NCBI GenBank assembly: GCA_020744225.1
Contig: JAGMWG010000003.1
Coordinates: forward strand, 2,108,001 to 2,172,000
Direction of reading: 5' to 3'
Length of the DNA stretch: 64,000 bases
From: Paraphoma chrysanthemicola
Taxonomy: Eukaryota > Ascomycota > Dothideomycetes > Pleosporales > Phaeosphaeriaceae
A program made the position numbers and the translations under genes. The notes beneath the pieces were generated by a model. That model was not told the origin of the DNA, made no database searches, and saw only the letters and a list, made by a program, of their open reading frames with translations. How positions within the stretch are numbered: the first letter of the stretch is position 1; each line of letters starts with the position of its first letter. Below, one piece after another: positions 21,850-32,839 of this stretch.

Positions 21850-24800
21850 TTACAACTCATCCTTCTCCCGCCTCCTCTCCTCATCCTTCCTTATCTTCTC
21901 CCGAACCTGTTCCTCCGCCTGCACATCCACCACCACTTCCTTCCCCTCCTTCTCGCCCCTCACCCTCCTCGCCAGCTTCCCAACCTCCTCATCATACACA
22001 TTCCACTCGGGGATCTGTCTGCGCGCACGATCCAGCTTGGGTTCCTTCGTCATGGGATTATTACACAAATCAATCGTCTTCGCCTTCGCGAGATCTTCAT
22101 CCGCACACCACGTTTCGCACCACAGCCATTCCTGCGGGAGCGAGTGGATCGGGAGGTTGAATTGCATATTATTCGGGAGATCTTGGTCGAGATTGGACAG
22201 CGAATTCGGGTCCGCGGATAAGCTGTGGTATTGTTGGCGCAGACGGTCGCCAGCGGCAAGTTGGCGGAATTTGACCAGATCGACGACATACAGCGCGGAA
22301 ATATGGTATGGTCTGCCGCGCAGGAAATTTGCCCAGTAGCCTGTTTTCCAGAAGCGGAAGCCTTCCATTTCGGTGCGGCTGTCGCCCATGGGTGTGAAGC
22401 CATATGGCGCGCCTTGCAAGTCGTGCGTGACGAGGTCGTACATGTCAGTCCGGACGATTTGGTCTGCGTCGACGAAGATGACTTTTTGGAGGTCGAGCGG
22501 GAATAACACGTCGAGGAAGAGGATCTTGTAGCCCCAGATTTCGCGCTGTTTTTCAGTCTGGCCTCGCAGCCAGTGTGGCCATTTGTAGGTTACCATTTCG
22601 TAGTCGAAGTTGTATTCGGCGGCCATGTGGGGTAGGAAGGATTTGAATGAGGGTGAGAGGAATTGCTCGATGAACCAGAATTTGACGGTGTGGTTGGTGT
22701 GCTTCATGACGGATAACATCATGATGTTGAGCATGCGCTCGTAGAGGTGGCCCGAGGCGACGGAGAAGATGTTGATATCGGCTTGCGTGCCCTTTTTGGA
22801 GGACTTGCCGCCGAGAAGCTCGGCGCCTTTGTCGAGGACTTTCTGGGAATTGAAGTTGATGCCAATCTTGCCGAGGAACTTGTTAACCTTGTCCGCGCCT
22901 TTGCCGACAAGCTCTGAGGCGAGTGATTCTTCGGGTGTCAGGACGTCTGCTATCTCCTGGCCTGGCTTGCGGGACAGTCGTGGGAATATGGTTGCGCCTT
23001 CGAAACTCATAAGCGCAATCTCGGTGGTCTCGTCGCCAGATTGTGGGAGCCAGCCTCTAGGACCGGCGCTATCCAAGCTGAAGATCTCCTGGGAACGTCC
23101 ACTCTTCAGCTTAATGTTGTAGAAACCGGGGTTGGCTTTGAATTGGAAGTAGCCAAGATTGGCCATAATGATGGTGTCGGCAAAATGAGGGTCTTTCTCA
23201 GTTGCGAGAACCACCTCAGCACCACTGGGTGGCTGATTTCCGTTGGTCGTATCACGCGAGTGGCCTTCTATCAGAATACTTTCAAGGCCATAGATGGCGT
23301 TGATGTTGGTTCCGGCGGGGAGAGTACTGAGTTTGATGTTGTCTAGATCGTGGATGGACTCTTCTGGGGCAACAAGCCAAGAGGGCGGTACATCCATACC
23401 GAGATTGAGTAGAGCTTCCTTGGGAATGCCAGAAAAGTGTGCCTCCAGGCTGCCAACGGACCCATCAGAGTTGAACGTAGGTTTCGCATCAAAAAGATAC
23501 CTATAGAAACGCTTGACAGGAAGCTCCTGTAGGTACTGCTTGGGATTTAGGAAGAGCTTGAGCTGCACGCCGTCCATGTCGCTTAGAGTCTTCAGAATGG
23601 GAATCCACTTCTGCGCCAACTCCGTTGCAGGATCGACGGAAGCCACAATCTGGAACACTGCTTTGTCAGATTCACCCTTAACAATCGCGGTATGCTCAGT
23701 AGTCCAATTGCTGAAGGTAGAGACGCGCAGGGTTGAGGCTGATTCAAAGATGCCCTCTGGCACATCTGAAATGGTTGAAAGCGCAACGAGAGACTGGATC
23801 TTGGCCACATCGAATGGCTCAGCAAGCTTGGATGTGAGGTCCAGGTCCGCTAAGGCTTGGCTGAGTGGCTGGATGCGCTTGTTTGTTTCATAGTTCATCA
23901 GTGTTTCGATGTCTTCCTTCGAGAAGATTTGCGCTTTTGGTATCGGCCCTACGTATCGCCCATTAACAACCAACGCATGCTGGCCTGGCTTCAGGCCGAA
24001 AGCTTCGTAAATAGGTTCGGCAGCTTTCCAGAACAATGTGGAGTTCGCTGGGGTAGGACCAGGATTTGGTGTCTGCCCAAGGAGCGTTAGGAATGCCTCG
24101 TTTGTAAGCTCTCGATTGGATTTAATGTATGCCTCAAGAATGTCTTCCGAGGCATTAGATTGGTCTGCGCCAGGCAAAGGGTTGTGAATCAACACCACTT
24201 CAGTATTAGGGTTCTCTTCGCGGTATGCCGCAACGGACTTGAGCAACTGCAATCCGGATTCTGAATCAAAGTCACCCAGCACAGTGATGTGAGTCCAGTC
24301 GCTTTTGCTTGCCGACTCAGCAGCTTGAATGCGAGGCATCTTGTTGAACACCACACCGTGGGTCTCTTCGAATTCAGCCATGTTCACAAGTGTGATGTTC
24401 TTCTCGTTCTCCGGCACAATCAGTGGGTTCCGTCGCGTGGCGGCCTGGAACAGGAAGTACTGCGGTACCCAACTCTCGTCGTTGAAGACTCCTTCATAGA
24501 CGCCCTTTTGAATCTGACGAAGATCTAGCCCAATTCGCTGGCTGAGAAGCGACAGCCAATCTTCGCCTTGGGCGATCGGGACGCCGTTGACGAAGATTGG
24601 TGCCTGGGGCGCATCTGCTGCAAGACGCTTGAGGTAATGTTGTGCGCTCTCGACTTGCTTCTGCACTTGCTCTGATGTCAAAACATCCGCGAATTCGAGA
24701 GCCTCGTGCTCGTTGCGGAGTTTGCCGTCTTTGACCACTGAAGCAAAGATGGCCTTGTCGGGCGATGCAAGCTTCTTGCTATCAGATGCCTGTGAGTTCA

Positions 24801-26571
24801 ATCAGTCGATGGTTCCTCGAATTGTGGATAGGGAACTCACGGCTTGCAAGTAATTTATCATCGCAGAGAGCCCGTAGGAGGCTTTGAGATAGTACACAAT
24901 CTTGGCTTGCTCCGCCGCAGCTGAAGTCAAAGTCTGTGGTACCAAACCCCATCGCAAAGGAATTCCACGTTTGACTAGACTCATAATTGTGTCCAGTACA
25001 GAGGACACATCCTCGGCGGATGTGAAGTCAATGGGCACAATAGCGTTGTGAATGTCGCGACGCACGGAGGGCAGTTGACCCGGGAACGTCCTTTGAAGCA
25101 GCTATTGCGCACGTCAGTATGCACATGCTTCGACTTTACGTTTGACTTACTGCTCGAAGGTCGCTGGGCCAAGTCTCGTAGCGAGAGTCCTTCTCGATGT
25201 TATTCATGTAGATGATGACATTTCCGCCATCTATCTCGTCCCTGAAGTCGTAGCGCTGAGGCTCGTCTTCCGTTTGCGTTGCGCTGATGGCTTCATGCGA
25301 CAGAAGAGAGATCACCTCCGGACCAGAAAGGCCTTGGCCCTTGATGCCGCTGACCAGCTTCCTCTCTCGCCTGAGGTGCGCCAGCAGCGAATATGGGTTG
25401 ATGTCTCGCGCAGGCATCTGGACACCGTTGACCCAGATCATGTTGTAGCCTGAGGGGAGAAACTGCTCCCGGTTCTTCTTGTGCTCTTGGAGAAATTCGT
25501 CGGACGCGTTGTGGCCAGCGATAACGGACGAGTACTTCGGAAAGTCCTGGACAAGCTTGAGTAGTGTATCCATGGGCTGCTCGCTCTTCATGACGAAGCT
25601 AGCAGCTTTGACGCCAAGGTCGGAAACCTCATCCTTGGACAGAGGTTTTAGGTCTGCCACCTCTTCACCCTCGTCAAGACCTGCACTCAGCTTCTGTTCA
25701 CTAGCTTGTCCTTCTTCCTTCTGCCGATCGTCTATGACAATGTAGTCGGTCCGCTTCAGCTGAAGTTCGACACCGTATCCGTTCACCACGAGCGGTGATG
25801 CTGGTGTATGAAGTGAAGGCTTATGTCGAACCCTGTACGATGTTTTTCCTTCCTTCGCAGTCTTGCTCAAAGTGCTGTGCCATTTCTTGAAACGCGGCGC
25901 GGTTATGTCGGCATATAGGATGGCAGGTAATGCGGAGCTGTTGCCAAGTATGCGGTCGAATGGTAGTTCATATGTACTGTAAAATGTCAGTGTTTACATC
26001 ACTTTCTTGGAGGCTTCCATCTCACCGTTCGCTCTCAAGATTGCCAAACGGCTCCTCCAAATGCGGCGAGCAGTATTGTTTGCCTCCGAATGATACCCAT
26101 AGCTCGCAAGCCCGTGTTTGTTCCGCAACAAGCGAGGGTTCTACCGAGGTTTTGTAGAATTGGTAATGGGCCTCTATCCGTGGCGCAGCAGACCTCACTG
26201 AAAGGGCGAACTCGAAAGACGCAAGAGCTTCTGGTTCTGTGATGTGTCCATCGCTCTGTAGCAAGTTTACAAAGGCGGTGTAAAGCTGGTGTTCTGTGAC
26301 TTTCTCGTCAAAGTAGCCTTGCGACACTCGATCGAGGATAGGGTAATATGAAGTTGCGTTCTCGTCTGCGGCGGTCTCTCTATGCGTCGTAAGCTACAGC
26401 ATTTACACCAAGGAGCGAGCAAGATTACAGTAGCTCCACCAAGTACGGCGCCGGGCTAAAAGAAGCTCGCAGAGCAACATTGATATCGGGACTGGCAAAG
26501 GCGCCAATCGATTGTAGAGCGCTGAGCGCAAACAGACTCGGCGCGCTCAGCAATGAAGCTGATGCCCGCAT
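21850..26571 (-). CDS. UDP-glucose:glycoprotein glucosyltransferase, ER lumen
   Basis: Five exons: 26571-26429, 26379-26026, 25976-25151, 25101-24841, 24789-21850; 4524 nt, 1507 residues, normal for UGGT. The N-terminal signal peptide is MRASASLLSAPSLFALSALQ and on to the Ala-Phe-Ala-Ser site. The body contains the thioredoxin-like repeats that sense misfolded glycoproteins (ELPFDRILGNSSALPAILYA, VKTAKEGKTSYRVR-like KTAKEGKTSYRVRHKPSLHT, GMNAIVP-like HNAIVPIDFTSAEDV, MNAIYGLESILIEGHSRDTT region). The C-terminal GT24 domain (about residues 1200-1470) begins INIFSVASGHLYERMLNIMM and has the DxD motif in VIFVDADQIVRTDMYDL, plus SLPQEWLWCETWC. The protein ends in EKDEL, a KDEL-type ER retrieval signal. 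UGGT re-glucosylates incompletely folded N-glycoproteins for calnexin binding. Splice sites were chosen to restore LVELLETAADEN and GNLESERTYELPFD. Confidence 0.94.
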
Positions 26572-27363
26572 AGCTTCAAAAATATTGCTCAGCTACTGGA
26601 AGTGTATAGGTAGCTGGCGATGCGTATGGTATCACGAATGTGTGAATGTGGATGTTCGCGATTAGCAGTTCATGAAGTTGCAACGTGTAGCATTTCGTCG
26701 TGGGGGCAGAACAGCGCTCTTGATCGCTAGCAAAAGAAAAGTGACGGTACAGGCAGTAGTTGCGTATCCGACAAGTATGCTCGGAGGTAGGCCAGGTATG
26801 AGAGTTTATTGTCCCCCAATTGCTTTCCTTCAGCCCAATTCGTGAGGTGTCCTGAATCTCGGAGGTCCGCAAAGCACAGCCACAGCTGTGGCTGTTAACT
26901 CACGTTATCGATAAGCTCAGGCACCGTTGCAGGCGACTCCATTCCGACGGAGAATGCTCCGCCTAAACATTCATCCCCATGCAAGCTCCGTCTCGGTGTC
27001 TATCAGATGAGCACCGAAATAATGCTCTTCCAAGACACCATGTGTCGCTATTGGCTTAAGCTTGTTGCTTGGTCGAGTTGACATTGCGTTTGCCTGATGA
27101 TTGACGCAGAATTGAATCCTGTAGGATGGCTTAGGAAGCGTAGGGCGTGCAAACGGACGCCCTAACGTCATTGACTCAATACACGTCAAATGTGTCGGGC
27201 TCGCAATGGGCAAAACACGCTTTTACAGGCTTTATCTCCACTCGAGTAGATCGGCCTAGTTCCGCACTAGCTCAATTGCTGGCGTCCTGTACCGAAGTAC
27301 AAAGACAGACTCAAGTGCCCACTTGCTCTAACACAGGCCCCTCTTCACGGTCTCTAGCTCACC
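26572..27363. promoter_or_regulatory. Divergent promoter region UGGT / MFS transporter, with bZIP-like half-sites
   Basis: 792 bp between start codons, no convincing ORF. On the MFS side the sequence holds acgtca (27165-27170), ttgactcaa (27171-27179, containing the AP-1/Gcn4-type TGACTCA) and a second acgtca (27183-27188), within 24 bp and about 180 bp before the ATG. Yeast and fungal bZIP factors bind such cores; regulation of this gene by one is inference. Confidence 0.4.
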
Positions 27364-29088
27364 ATGTCACGAACGTCAACTTCAATCGAGCTGGTGGACT
27401 TCCAAAACCCATCAACTCCAGGGACGATAACACAACCACCGAGTGTTCACACAAAAAATGACATCGCGTCACTCTACGATGAAGACCTCCAGCCCATCAA
27501 TACGACAGCTCAAACCGCCGATGTTGAGCATCTACAGCCGCCAGGAAAGAGGACCACGGCTATTGTGTTGGTCACCGTCGTCTGCGTCACCATGATAGGC
27601 TCCATGCTTTCAGGTGTTACAGCGGTGGCATTGCCAACGATGGCGCGAGAACTCCATCTTGCGCCCAGTGTGTTGTTGTGGTGCGTCTACAAGTGACTGC
27701 CGTGACATGGATTGCCGCTTACATTCCCAGGCCGATATCTATCTACGCCTTGACTTGCGGTTGTACACTTCTGCTTCTTGGATCAGTAGCTGATGTTGTG
27801 GGCTCTCGACCAATGTATCTGACTGGGTGCATACTGCAATCTGGCTTCACGCTCGCTTGCGGTCTCGCACAGAATGGCACACAACTCATCGTCTTCCGCG
27901 CTTTCGCTGGTGTTGCAATTTCGTTCTGTCTGCCCTCGGCCGTCAGCATTATCACAAGCACATTCCCTGAAGGCAAGAGCAGGAACATTGCATTTGCATC
28001 CATGGGTGGCGGTCAGCCGATCGGCTTCTCCTTTGGCCTGGTGCTGGGTGGTGTCTTTTCAGACACGATTGGATGGCGCTGGGGATTCCATCTCTGTGCC
28101 ATCATCAACACGATTATCTTCGTGGTGGCATTCTTTGGCCTTCCAAAGCTTGAAGGCAAACAAATACAGGTGCTTCACCGACTCAAGACCGAGATCGACT
28201 GGTTGGGAATAGCTCTGGGAAGCACTTCTCTGGCTCTACTGTCATATTGTTTTGCGTAAGTGCTGTTTTACGGCCATGATTTAACAATCACTTATATCTT
28301 CTAGTCTCATCTCAGAAGAAACAGCCAAGATTCGCGAGCCAACGACCCTTGGCCTCCTCATTACAGCCTTGGCTCTAATCCCAGCCTTCATCACCTGGGT
28401 CGGACGACAAGAGAAGCTCGGCCGCCCAGCAATCATCCCAAACTCACTGTGGAAGAATCGCATCTTCAGCGTTATCTGTCTCGGCGTGTTCATCACATGG
28501 GGCGTCTTCAACGCCATCGAGACATACCTCACACTGTTCTTCCAAGACGTCCAGAGGATCTCGGCATTACAGACTTCAATTCGCTTCCTTCCTGCCCCTA
28601 TTGCAGGCGCGCTCGCAAATCTAGTCATGGGCCTCATCGCACACAAAGTCCGCGCCGATTACGCCGTCATCGTCGGTGTGGGTCTGACTACCATCGGTGC
28701 GCTGCTCATGTGCATCATCCAGCCAGAGTGGACATACTGGGCCTGCGCCTTCCCAGCCGTCTTCCTCAACCCAGTGGGTGCTGATGCGCTTTTCACTATC
28801 TCGAATCTGGTCATCACGTCAGTGTTCCCGGCGAAGACGCAAGGCCTCGCAGGTGGTGTGTTCAACACTGTAGCACAGATTGGGAAGAGTGTTGGGCTGG
28901 CGACAAGTGGCGTCATTGCAGCTAGCATTACGGAGCATTCCAGGTACCATGAAAAGGAAAGTCCAGAGGCGTTGATGGTGGGATTTCGAGCAGCGTTTTG
29001 GTATTTGTTTGCGCTGAGCTGTGCTACGGGGTTGATGTTTGTGTGGGGATTGAGGGGCATTGGGAAGGTTGGTATGAAGAGAGAATGA
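27364..29088 (+). CDS. MFS multidrug/efflux transporter, DHA2-like (14-TM)
   Basis: Three exons: 27364-27680, 27731-28255, 28305-29088; 1626 nt, 541 residues. The cytosolic N-terminus (about 60 residues) is polar. Membrane spans start at TTAIVLVTVVCVTMIGSMLS. MFS signatures: LLLGSVADVVGSRPMYLTG (motif A, GxxxDxxGxR type), and FRAFAGVAISFCLPSAVSII, followed by GGGQPIGFSFGLVLGGVF, the motif C region typical of proton antiporters. About 14 spans can be counted, with the middle loop near KLEGKQIQVLHRLKTEIDWL. The best match in memory is to DHA2-family fungal exporters; the substrate cannot be read from sequence. The two introns are 50 and 49 nt. It stands next to a secreted-protein gene, but no biosynthetic cluster is visible. 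Confidence 0.85.
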
Positions 29089-29140
29089 AGTGGTGTAGTG
29101 AACTGTGCGATATGACAGCTAGTATAATTACACTTTGTGC

Positions 29141-30230
29141 TTACAGCTCCGTGGCCGTCTCATCTCCAGGATACAATTTCGACCGCCACGTACACCCAGG
29201 CGCTGCAAAAACATGCATCTCAAAGTCCCCGTTGTTCATATTGATATGCGAAGTATAAGCCGTGTGGTTCACGCCATCGAAGACTGAGGGTGAGAAGTGC
29301 GCTGCTCCGACTTGGTCTGGCCCAAGCAGTTCAGTGAGCAGCTGGCGAAGCTCGTGATTTCTTGCATCGTCCCCGTGCACAATCGTCTGGTGAAGCTGCT
29401 CAGGAAATTTGACACCAGCTGGCGGATTGGCGATGAGGTGGTTCAATGCATCTCGAATACCGTCCAACTGGCCAGTCTCATCAATTCGCGGACTTTTAAC
29501 AAAGTCGTCAACCGGATCTACGATCCCTTCGTCGATTACGAAAAGGCCTACATTGAACCAATGGAGGCTGTGATCCACAGCGAGCACATACAAAGGGTCC
29601 TCATTCTCCTCGGGTTCACCAACGAACTTGGGCTGCTGGTCAGGCCTGTGTGCCAGGATAGCGGATTTTGCTGCTCGTGCGGTGACGTGTGTTTGACGTA
29701 AATGAATAGCACGAAGAGCCTGTTGCGCTATGTCAATTTTACTTGGGTCCAGTGAATCAAGGCTGAGTGCGGCGAAGCAGATGTTCGTGCCGAGATATGA
29801 CTCGACTGTTGCCTTGAGAGTGGCCAGCACAGCGGCCACGTTGGCAACATCCGCATCGAGACAGATCTTTCTGTTCAATCCAAGCACAGGCTCAACACGG
29901 TCCAGCACTGGAGTTAGGAATTGGCAAAGTTTGCTATCTTGAGAGGGTGCGGAGGTAGCATTTCTTCTCATGAAGGCTTGATAGCTTGGAGATCCTTGCA
30001 CATGAGCCACGGGGACTGATGTGCCGTCTTTGAGATACATTGCAGCAACACTGCTTGGCTGTTAGAATCGTACTTGAAAGTAATGGTGTCACTTGCCCGT
30101 AATCTGGTGTCAGCCTGAAAGCTACCCCAGGAGCGCGGGGTCGCGCTGGATACTGCGCCGCAACACCACATGTTGTTGTGAGGAGACACAGCGCAGACAG
30201 CAGCAAGGCTTGCGGATTACAGAGAAACAT
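29141..30230 (-). CDS. Secreted protein with a degenerate Hsp70/actin-like ATPase fold
   Basis: Two exons: 30230-30097 and 30053-29141; 1047 nt, 348 residues. A signal peptide is clear (MFLCNPQALLLSALCLLTTT, cleavage near GVAAQ). The intron is best read as GC-AG (donor GCAAGT at 30096, acceptor ccaag), giving FRLTPDYGSVAAMYLKDGTS, which resembles the first phosphate-loop hairpin of actin/Hsp70 proteins. Later parts fit the same fold order: QQALRAIHLRQTHVTARAAK (cf. the connect-1 helix), PLYVLAVDHSLHWFNVGLFV (cf. phosphate-2, where Hsp70 has DLGGGT), and TIVHGDDARNHELRQLLTEL (cf. the adenosine motif GGxxR). The Gly-rich ATP residues are mostly lost, so ATPase activity is doubtful. The fold assignment is my inference by pattern; exported location is well supported. 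An in-frame alternative intron (GTGACA donor, aacag acceptor) gives DYGQPSSVAAMY. Confidence 0.6.
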
Positions 30231-31056
30231 TCCAATAATTGTTGAAAAGGCGGCTGTTGGGAGGCAGATGCTTTGATCGTGAACTGAGAAGGAACAGCTT
30301 GACTGTGTGCAAAACGCCCGTACGGGTGAAAGCGGCTTATTCAGTTGAAGAAACGCGTGTTAGATGGTATATGAGGATTTGTAACTGGGGCGGAAACAGC
30401 GTTCTTGTAACAGCCAAGATGTGAGTCGGACAGGGAACCTGGTACCAATAGCGCTAACCTTAGAAGGTGCGGGTGGCGTAGACGAGGCGAGGATTTTAAG
30501 CTTCCCTTACGCGCCTACAAGGCTGATTGCAACAACAACTAGGGTTCAAGGCGCTTGTCGTCCTTTGAGCTCCAATTTCGGCGATGAGGAAGAGGAACGT
30601 CTCACCGTTGGCCAATCGGCTTTTCGACAACGCGCTACAAACCCTTGTCGCGCGCGGCACTGCTGCTGGCGCTCTCATACCAACTTCGCGATATCATAAC
30701 TCCCTTGCCCAGAAGCGGACGGTACTTCTCAGGCCTGACATCCCTTCAATCTATCGAAAGCTATTTACGGTCTGTACTGGCAAGGTTCATCATGGGAAGT
30801 AGCATGTCCGCGGCTTCAACGAGGCTCTTCCCAAGTTTTTCTGCACTCAGCACGAGTGTACTCATGTTCCAATTACCGACGAATTTAGGATGCGAGGCTG
30901 TACACGCACGGCGTCAAAGTAGGCCTTGATAAGAAAATATAAGACCTATGAGACAACGCCCTCGATTCAACTGAACCATCATTGCGACTCTCGCGTCGAG
31001 CATCTCCTCAAATCTAAAAAGAATCTCATAAGTCTACACAAGGAATCTCACTCAAG
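30231..31056. promoter_or_regulatory. Divergent region between two secreted-protein genes
   Basis: 826 bp between ATGs. ORFs here (60-94 codons) lack features. The segment 30930-31056 is AT-rich with TATA-like runs (tataagacc near 30937) before the metalloprotease. No further site recognised. Confidence 0.35.
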
Positions 31057-32839
31057 ATGTACTTCTCACAAAAATTACTTGTCCTGCTTTCTACGAGCTT
31101 GTCGGTCTCTGGTTCAGTAATCCCTCGCGACACTATTGATCCCAACAACCCTGAGGCATCGGACCCCCAAACACCACCGAAGAAGCTCAACAGATTGCCT
31201 CGACCCGACAACCCTTTCAAGGACGGCTTCAAAACGGCCCCTATATCATGTACGGATTGGCTGAAACCTTCCGAGCAATGCATCAAAGATTTACAGGCTC
31301 AGCCTGGAGGCGTCAACGCGTTCTCGGGCGGCGATATCAAGTGGGACAGCGACCATAGATGCGATACCAAACAGCAGGGCATGTTCCAGACAGCAGCATG
31401 GGACGCACATTCGCTTGCTTTCAATGCAGATGATGAGCCAGATGGTCACAATGCTAAACACGTTGCTCTTTGGAAAACGTGGATGGGTCCCGACTTTCCT
31501 GCACAGCAGAAGCGGATTGCTGGTGAGTTACAATTGCATTATTGTGTCTAAGCATACTTATCAATGTATTTCAGACAATCTGAAGCGGGCCTCGAGCTTT
31601 TCTACTAAGAAGACATTTGACATTATCGTTAGTTGCAAGGATACGAAGAACTTATGCCCTTTGCAGAGGGATGGCAAAAATGTCGGAGGTTACGCATTCA
31701 CCTATCACGGTTGGACAGGATATTACTACTACATCACCATGTGTGCACCCTTTTTCCAGACCGATGACCTCATGGGTAAGATCGATCTGATTGAGAAGGA
31801 GATGCAGGAAGGAAATCCTCAAAAAGCACAGCAGGCGGTCTGGCAGAAGAGCACGGGCCAGATGTTTTTGCACGAGATGATGCATCTTGAATCAGTCGGT
31901 GATCCGAAAAGTAAGTTGATATTCCGTCCCAAATGTTGGTCTCCTCGACTAGGAACTTCAACTCCATCCGACCTCTTCAGAATTGTACGAGCTTCACACG
32001 ATGCGTGACAAGAAGACATGCCTGAAGGGTTTCAAGCGAGACTGTAGGAGCACTTTTGACTGATTGTTGGTTTAGTCACGGACGAAAAGTCCGACCCAGA
32101 TGTTGGCGAGCACTGGGCGTATGGCCCGAGTCGTGTCCACGCGCTTGCCAGACGTAATCTGAATCAAGGCGGTGGCGCATCTCGCGCCAGCACGAACGCA
32201 GACAGCTACGCGTGGCTTGCCAATAGCAAATACTTCTATGACCTAACAGGTTACTTCCCTCGGCCGCCCAACTACAAAGGCAGCGACTCGACCCTCGATG
32301 CGCAGGACCAAGACGGCTGGATGCTCGACTTTGGACGTATCACCAACGACCTTTCCGAAGCCGACATCAACGACCGATTGAATCGCATCGTAGCGGGATT
32401 CGGTACATTGCCCGCTCCATCATCTTCGAAACCAAGCAAGGGCAAATCTCTCTCCATCGCAGCAGTCTCGCAAGTGAATTCCCACGGTACTTCTGCGTCC
32501 TCCGATATTGCGTGGACTTTCTACACCACCTCCGTCGGAAAAGCAGTGGGGAGCTGCGGCGAGACTGACGGCGAGAAAATAACACCTTCAGGTGGTACAT
32601 CTGTTTCGCTGCCATCAAGCATGGAGATTGCGAACCCGCCATGGCCCGCGGGCGAGTTCAAGCTGGATATCGAGGGCGCGGCGTGCGAGTATAAGTGCGA
32701 TGGAACGAACCCGGGACGATTGTTTTGCCCGGATAGGGAGATTTCGTGTAATGAGGATTCGGCGAAGGCGAGGAAAGAGGGGGTTTTGCAGTGTGGGTCG
32801 AGGGTAAGGTTTCATGCGGTTGTGTATTGTGATTTCTAG
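31057..32839 (+). CDS. Secreted zinc metalloprotease, HExxH, aspzincin (M35)-like
   Basis: Four exons: 31057-31522, 31575-31910, 31981-32043, 32076-32839; 1629 nt, 542 residues in this model. A signal peptide (MYFSQKLLVLLSTSLSVSGS) is followed by a Pro-rich segment. The catalytic motif is MFLHEMMHLESVGDP (HExxH). Downstream YGPSRVHALARRNLNQ and RASTNADSYAWLANSKYFYD supply an Asp-containing motif like that of fungal M35-type proteases. A Cys-rich C-terminal part (about residues 440-542) ends in FHAVVYCDF. The third intron is uncertain: 32044-32075 would be only 32 nt. Alternatives in the same phase are a donor at 32029 (GTTTCA, 47 nt) or at about 32005 (GTGACA, 71 nt), which remove 5 or 13 residues. 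It probably acts outside the cell on proteins; the substrate is unknown. Confidence 0.78.

Noticed and set aside
27364..32839. Secondary-metabolite or effector cluster (MFS, secreted protein, protease)
   Set aside because: No backbone synthase or pathway regulator in or next to the group; proximity alone does not support a cluster.
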